DNA of 64,000 nucleotides from Actinomycetota bacterium (GTDB lineage Bacteria; Actinomycetota; UBA4738; HRBIN12), in NCBI GenBank assembly GCA_026003015.1, contig BPGL01000003.1, forward strand, positions 1 through 64,000, given 5' to 3'. Below, piece after piece: positions 60,256 through 64,000 of the stretch. The notes below the pieces were generated by a model, which worked only from the letters and a program-made list of their open reading frames with translations, was not told the origin of the DNA and made no database searches. Each line of letters opens with the position of its first letter. Within the stretch, counting starts at the first letter, position 1. The position numbers and the translations under genes were made by a program.

Positions 60256-61410
60256 ATGAGCGAGCTCGGCGACGTGCTGGCGGCGATCGAGTCGCTGTCG
60301 GCGCGGGGGGAGCGCCTGGCCCTCGCGACGATCGTGGCGGTCCGCGGATCCACCTACCGACGCCCGGGCGCCCGCCTGCTCGTGCCCGAGGAAGGCGCGC
60401 CGATCGGCAACCTATCGGGCGGCTGCTTGGAGGGCGACGTCGCGGACGCCGCGCGACTCGTGATGCGAGAGGGCACGGCGCGCCTCGCCTCGTGGGACCT
60501 CACGGCCGACGACGACGCCGTGTGGGGCCTGGGGCTCGGCTGCAACGGAGCGATCGAGGTCTTCATCGAGCCGGCCGACCGCGCCGCCGAGGTCGCGGAG
60601 GCCCTGCGACTGGCCCTCGAGGCGGAGCGCCCGATCTGCCTCGTCACCGTCGTCGACTCGAACACGGGCGACATCCCGCCGGGCGCCCGGCTGCTCGTTC
60701 ATCCCGACGGCGACGTCGAGGGGTCGCTCGGCCGGGACGACGTGGACGCGGCCGCCGTCGCCGCCGCCCGGGAGCTCTTCGCGGCGGGCCGTTCGGAGGT
60801 CCGGCACCTGGCGGACGTCGTCCGCGCCTTCGTCGAGATCCTCGAACCCCCCTTGCGACTGCTCGTGTGCGGCGCCGGTCACGACGCGATCCCGGTCGTT
60901 CGGGCGGCGGCCGGGGTCGGATGGCGGGCGGTCGTCGTCGACGATCGCCCCGAGCTGCTCACCCACGAGCGCTTCCCCGAGGCGGCCGGCTTCGCCCCCG
61001 TGGTCGAACCCGGAGCGATCGCGAGCGCGGCGCGGATCGACGAGCGCACCTGCGCGGTGGTGATGACCCACAACTTCCTTCGGGACAAGGGCTACCTGCG
61101 GGCGCTCCTCGCAACGCCCGTCGCCTACATCGGGATGCTCGGGCCCTCGGCCCGAACCCGGCGGATCCTGCACGAACTCGAGTCGGAGGGGGTACGCCCG
61201 AGCGAACGCGACCTCCACCGGATCCACGGGCCCGCCGGCCTCGACCTGGGGGCCGAGGGCCCCGAGGAGATCGCCCAGGCGATCGTGGCGGAGATCCTGG
61301 CCTTCCGCCGCGGACGCGGGGGTGGCTTCCTGAAGCTGCGACCCGGGCCGATCCACGACCGACCGCGACCCGGGGCGGAGGCGGGCGCGCCGGCACGACG
61401 TTCACGGTAG
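60256..61410 (+). CDS. XdhC/CoxF family molybdenum hydroxylase maturation protein
   Basis: A 384-residue protein: N-terminal XdhC-CoxI domain (IVAVRGSTYRRPGARLLV, GNLSGGCLEGDVADAARLV) with the conserved Cys in GLGCNGAIEVFIEP, and C-terminal Rossmann domain (LLVCGAGHDAIPVVRAAAGV, VVMTHNFLRDKGYLRALL). It binds the molybdenum cofactor and aids its sulfuration before insertion into CoxL. Divergent from coxS; leaderless ATG 60256. Confidence 0.92.
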   Translation: MSELGDVLAAIESLSARGERLALATIVAVRGSTYRRPGARLLVPEEGAPIGNLSGGCLEGDVADAARLVMREGTARLASWDLTADDDAVWGLGLGCNGAIEVFIEPADRAAEVAEALRLALEAERPICLVTVVDSNTGDIPPGARLLVHPDGDVEGSLGRDDVDAAAVAAARELFAAGRSEVRHLADVVRAFVEILEPPLRLLVCGAGHDAIPVVRAAAGVGWRAVVVDDRPELLTHERFPEAAGFAPVVEPGAIASAARIDERTCAVVMTHNFLRDKGYLRALLATPVAYIGMLGPSARTRRILHELESEGVRPSERDLHRIHGPAGLDLGAEGPEEIAQAIVAEILAFRRGRGGGFLKLRPGPIHDRPRPGAEAGAPARRSR

Positions 61411-61413
61411 GCT
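61408..61413 (+). promoter_or_regulatory. -10 element for a leaderless coxG transcript
   Basis: TAGGCT lies seven bases before GTG 61421 and overlaps the stop codon of the xdhC-like gene (61408-61410). Confidence 0.45.
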
Positions 61414-61420
61414 GCCGTCG

Positions 61421-62038
61421 GTGCAGATCCGAAACGAGTTCCGCGTCCCCACCGCGCCGGCCGAGACCTGGGCCTGGCTCCTGGACGTGGAACGGATCGC
61501 CCCGTGCCTGCCCGGTGCCGAGATCACCGAGCAGGTCGACGATCGGACCTGGAAGGGGAAGGTCACCGTGAAGTTCGGCCCCGTCGTGATGGCGTTCGCG
61601 GGCCAGGTGACGATCGACGATCGCGACGACGAGCGCCACCGCGTGAAGCTCGTCGCCCGCGGGACCGAGCAGAAGGGCAAGGGGGCGGCGAACGCGGTGG
61701 TGACGTCGTGGCTCGAACCCGACGCCGAGGGCGGCACACAGGTCAAGATGGAGGCGGACATCACCCTGTCCGGCGCCGTCGCTCAGCTCTCGCGCGGCCT
61801 TCTGCCGGAGGTCTCGCGTCAGCTGACCGGGCAGTTCGCCGCCTGTCTGGAGGCGTCGATGGCCTCGGCCGCGCCGGTCGGCGCCGAGGCCACCCCCGGG
61901 TCGGGATCGACCGAGCCATCGCCGAGCGCGACCGTCGGGCCGCGGCCCGTCGGGGGGCTGGGGCTCGGTCTGCGCGCGCTGTGGGCGACGATCGTCGGCG
62001 CGGTCCGACGGCTCGTCGGGAGCCGTCGTCGGCCCTGA
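61421..62038 (+). CDS. coxG: CoxG-like SRPBCC family protein
   Basis: A 205-residue protein with the CoxG domain (NEFRVPTAPAETWAWLLDVE, IAPCLPGAEITEQVDDRTWK, VKFGPVVMAFAGQVTIDD) and a C-terminal hydrophobic segment (GGLGLGLRALWATIVGAVRR) that could tether it to the membrane. CoxG recruits CO dehydrogenase to the membrane or carries quinone in characterised systems. Leaderless GTG 61421; its stop overlaps the next gene. Confidence 0.9.
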   Translation: MQIRNEFRVPTAPAETWAWLLDVERIAPCLPGAEITEQVDDRTWKGKVTVKFGPVVMAFAGQVTIDDRDDERHRVKLVARGTEQKGKGAANAVVTSWLEPDAEGGTQVKMEADITLSGAVAQLSRGLLPEVSRQLTGQFAACLEASMASAAPVGAEATPGSGSTEPSPSATVGPRPVGGLGLGLRALWATIVGAVRRLVGSRRRP

Positions 62039-62598
62039 TCGCGGGGGTCGTCCTCGCGGCCGGGGAGGCGTCGCGGTTCGGCGCCACCAAGCAGCTCGTC
62101 CCCCTCGACGGCCGGCCCCTCGTGCTGCACGCCGTGCAGACCCTCCTCGAAGCGGGGCTCGCGCCGGTCGTCGTCGTCACCGGGCACGACGCCGAGCGGG
62201 TCGAGGCCGTGCTTCCGCCCGACGCGCGCGCCGTGCGCAACGAGCGGTTCCGCGACGGCCAGGCCTCCTCGCTCGCCGCCGGGCTCGACGCCCTCGGCCC
62301 CGACGTGGCCGGAGCCGTCGTCCTGCTCGCCGACCAGCCGGGGGTGCGCCCCGACGAGGTCCGCCGGCTCGTCGAGCGCTTCCGCGGTCGGCCGGCGCCG
62401 ATCGTCCGGCTCGTCTACCGCGACGGGCCCGGCCCCGCCCTCCTCGCACGGTCGGTCTTCGAGGCCGTGCACGAGCTGCGCGGCGACGTCGGGGCGCGCG
62501 CGCTGATCGAGGCCCACCCGACATGGGTCCGGACCGTGTCGGTCGACCGGGCCGCCCCGCGCGACGTCGATCGCCCGGAGGACCTGCCGAGACCGTAG
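62035..62598 (+). CDS. MocA/MobA-like molybdenum cofactor nucleotidyltransferase
   Basis: A 187-residue NTP transferase: AGVVLAAGEASRFGATKQLV (nucleotide loop), VVVTGHDAERVEAVLP, VVLLADQPGVRPDEV and DVGARALIEAHP. MocA makes the molybdopterin cytosine dinucleotide needed by CoxL. The start is taken as CTG 62035, which overlaps the coxG stop in the same CTGA fashion as ATGA/GTGA junctions elsewhere and gives LIAGVVLAAG, matching the usual MIAGVVLAAG. Confidence 0.88.
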   Translation: MIAGVVLAAGEASRFGATKQLVPLDGRPLVLHAVQTLLEAGLAPVVVVTGHDAERVEAVLPPDARAVRNERFRDGQASSLAAGLDALGPDVAGAVVLLADQPGVRPDEVRRLVERFRGRPAPIVRLVYRDGPGPALLARSVFEAVHELRGDVGARALIEAHPTWVRTVSVDRAAPRDVDRPEDLPRP

Positions 62599-63417
62599 TC
62601 AGCAGGCCGGTCCGAGCCGGCGGTGCTGCAAGGCTGGCAGCGTGCGCCGGATCCGTCGGAGCTCTGAAAGATCGAGGTCGGCGACGAGTACCGCGTCGCC
62701 CTCCGGCGGCCCTTCGGCGAGCACCTCGCCCCAGGGTCCGACGACGAGGGAGTGCCCGAACGACTGACGCCCCTCCTCCGACGGACCGTACGGCCCCCAC
62801 TGGGCCGGCGCCACGACGAAGCACTGGTTCTCGATCGCCCGGGCGCGCACGAGGACGTGCCAGTGCGCCCGGCCCGTCAGCTGCTGGAACTGGGCCGGCA
62901 GGAGCAGGACCTCGGCGCCGCGCGCAACGAGCCCGCGGAACAGCTCCGGGAAGCGCAGGTCGTAGCAGATCGCGAGCCCGAGCCTCGCCGAGCCGGTGTC
63001 GTGGGTCACGAGCTCGTGGCCGGCGCGCACCACGGCCGACTCTCGGAACGGCGGCTGCCCGGGAAGGTCGACGTCGAACAGGTGGATCTTGCGGTATCGG
63101 GCGACGAGCGTGCCGCTCGGATCGAACAGGGGCGCCGTGTCGTAGCGGCAGGTGCCGACCGACTCCACGAGCGTGCCGGCGAGGATCCACATCCCGAGCT
63201 CGTGCGCGAGCTCGCCGAACCGCCGCGCGATCGCCCCGTCGTCGAGGGGCTCCGCGGTCGCCGCCAGCCCCGCCGCGGTCCCCAGGTACGCGACGTACTC
63301 GGGGAGCGCGGCGAGCTCGGCCCCGGCCGCCGCCGCCTCGCGCAGGAGGGCCTCGGCGCGCGCGAGGTTGTCCCCGACGTCCTCGGTGGCTCGGAGCTGG
63401 CAGGCCGCGACGCGCAT
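62599..63417 (-). CDS. Carbon-nitrogen hydrolase (Nit1/omega-amidase-like)
   Basis: A 272-residue nitrilase-superfamily enzyme: VAACQLRATEDVGDNLARAE, catalytic Glu in LAALPEYVAYLG, Lys in ARYRKIHLFDVDLPG, and Cys in LGLAICYDLRFPELFRGLV. The Nit1-like branch cleaves deaminated glutathione or omega-amides. Its stop abuts the MocA-like stop convergently with no gap. ATG 63417 follows TAGGCT by ten bases. Confidence 0.93.
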   Translation of the reverse strand: MRVAACQLRATEDVGDNLARAEALLREAAAAGAELAALPEYVAYLGTAAGLAATAEPLDDGAIARRFGELAHELGMWILAGTLVESVGTCRYDTAPLFDPSGTLVARYRKIHLFDVDLPGQPPFRESAVVRAGHELVTHDTGSARLGLAICYDLRFPELFRGLVARGAEVLLLPAQFQQLTGRAHWHVLVRARAIENQCFVVAPAQWGPYGPSEEGRQSFGHSLVVGPWGEVLAEGPPEGDAVLVADLDLSELRRIRRTLPALQHRRLGPAC

Positions 63418-63483
63418 CCCGCCGTCGAGCCTACCCGGCCCCAGCGCGTGGTTTGGTGTGGGAGGCTCACGGGGTATGTTCGA

Positions 63484-63519
63484 TCCGACGACCCAACCTT
63501 GTCCGACGACCCAACCTTG
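63484..63519 (+). repeat. 18-bp perfect tandem repeat, two units
   Basis: TCCGACGACCCAACCTTG occurs twice back to back immediately upstream of the 56-residue membrane protein, ending 16 bases before its ATG. Confidence 0.9.
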
Positions 63520-63535
63520 AGGGAGTGAGGACCCG

Positions 63536-63706
63536 ATGGACGTTCTGGCTCTGTCGAACGGTGCCGCTACCCTGCTGTGGCTGATCGCCGCCGCGCTCGT
63601 GATCGCCGGCATCGTGACCCTGATCCGCGGCGGGGTACTCGCCGGGATCGTGCTGATCGTGATCGGCCTGGCCGTCGGCCCCGGCGGGTATAGCATCTTC
63701 AAGTGA
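63536..63706 (+). CDS. 56-residue two-helix membrane protein ending in GPGGYSIF
   Basis: ATG 63536 to TGA 63706, with GAGGGAGTGAGG upstream. Two hydrophobic helices (LLWLIAAALVIAGIVTLIRG and VLAGIVLIVIGLAVGP) form a hairpin that ends GPGGYSIFK. Small proteins with this ending are widespread in actinobacteria but have no known function. It is coupled to the next gene by a GTGA overlap. Confidence 0.82.
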   Translation: MDVLALSNGAATLLWLIAAALVIAGIVTLIRGGVLAGIVLIVIGLAVGPGGYSIFK

Positions 63707-64000
63707 CCGGGGGATCGGCCGGAGCCGAGGAACATACAGGGCAGCGCGACGCGCACGAGGAGCTGATTGAGCTCCTCAACGAGATCCGCGTCGCGCTGCC
63801 CGGCGTCCAGGTCCTGTTCGCGTTCCTGCTCACACTGCCGTTCACCGGCCGCTTCGATCGACTCAGCCCTGCCCAGGAGGGCGCCTTCTCGGTCGCCTTC
63901 CTCGGCGCGGCCTTCGCCCTCGTCCTGCTCCTCGCGCCGACGTCCTTCCATCGCCTCCGGTTCCGCGCTGGCGACGAGGAGGCGATGCTGCGGATCTCCA
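63703..64000 (+). CDS. DUF6328 family membrane protein, N-terminal part
   Basis: GTG 63703 overlaps the stop of the 56-residue gene; the gene continues beyond the window (99 codons seen). LIELLNEIRVALPGVQVLFA, FLLTLPFTGRFDRLSP and LLAPTSFHRLRFR match the DUF6328 pattern of a conserved cytoplasmic helix followed by membrane helices. Function unknown. Confidence 0.78.
   Translation, partial: MTGGSAGAEEHTGQRDAHEELIELLNEIRVALPGVQVLFAFLLTLPFTGRFDRLSPAQEGAFSVAFLGAAFALVLLLAPTSFHRLRFRAGDEEAMLRIS

Overview
The window is a very GC-rich bacterial chromosome segment, and its gene order points to the phylum Actinomycetota. From the Ppx/DUF501 genes to the mannosyltransferase it reproduces the housekeeping neighbourhood known from Mycobacterium tuberculosis Rv1002c-Rv1026: pmt, rsmI, metG, tatD, an RpfB-like G5 protein, ksgA, ispE, pth, L25, prs, glmU, mfd, mazG, eno, ftsB, DUF501, ppx. 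It lacks mycobacterial hallmarks. Many genes start at or a few bases after a TANNNT -10 element (leaderless transcripts), so I place it in an uncultured or deep actinobacterial lineage without naming a class.

Region 1 (1-5.3 kb): a truncated PotD-like lipoprotein gene, a GT1 glycosyltransferase, tRNA-Leu(UAA), a small lipoprotein, a membrane-anchored cyclophilin, exopolyphosphatase, DUF501 and an S1-domain protein. Region 2 (5.3-17.3 kb) is an accessory sugar locus inserted into the housekeeping block: a CUT1 ABC importer (binding protein and two permeases, with its MsmX-type ATPase 6.5 kb away), two ROK regulators, a PIG-L deacetylase, a G1PDH/AraM-like dehydrogenase, a Gfo/Idh/MocA dehydrogenase, a DegT aminotransferase and a GlmS-like SIS isomerase. 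The set suggests uptake and remodelling of an acetylated amino sugar or aminocyclitol.

Region 3 (17.3-24.3 kb): ftsB, eno, mazG, a PpiC lipoprotein and mfd. Region 4 (24.3-28 kb) is a second insertion: a membrane GGDEF-EAL protein, DUF5317, and two tandem copies of a cassette encoding two tiny membrane peptides (34 and 25-26 residues) that all end in a Trp-Lys-Pro motif. Each cassette is closed by a strong GC hairpin, and the 34-residue genes have 11-12 nt perfect Shine-Dalgarno sequences. This is the most novel-looking item in the window.

Region 5 (28-40.5 kb): pth, L25, prs, glmU, tRNA-Gln(UUG), ispE, ksgA, the G5/RlpA protein, tatD, metG, rsmI, pmt and a YbaK-like gene. Region 6 (40.5-48.4 kb): a CPBP membrane protease, an operon of two secreted proteases, an Lrp ligand-binding protein, an MFS carrier, a PfkB kinase divergent from a macrodomain protein, and a rhodanese. 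Region 7 (48.4-53.1 kb): glycolate-oxidase-like glcD-glcE-(unknown secreted protein)-glcF. Region 8 (53-62.6 kb): a molybdenum hydroxylase of the CoxL form II type (AYRGAGR motif) with maturation genes coxD/E/G/F-like and a MocA-like transferase. Region 9: a Nit-type amidase, a 56-residue membrane protein and a partial DUF6328 gene.

Several genes (mfd, metG, MFS, pfkB, macrodomain, glcE, DUF501, glcF) carry single-base insertions, clustered in short patches. I read these as uncorrected sequencing errors and not as pseudogenes. No rRNA, CRISPR array, insertion sequence or phage gene was seen, and no gene-free stretch exceeds 300 bases.
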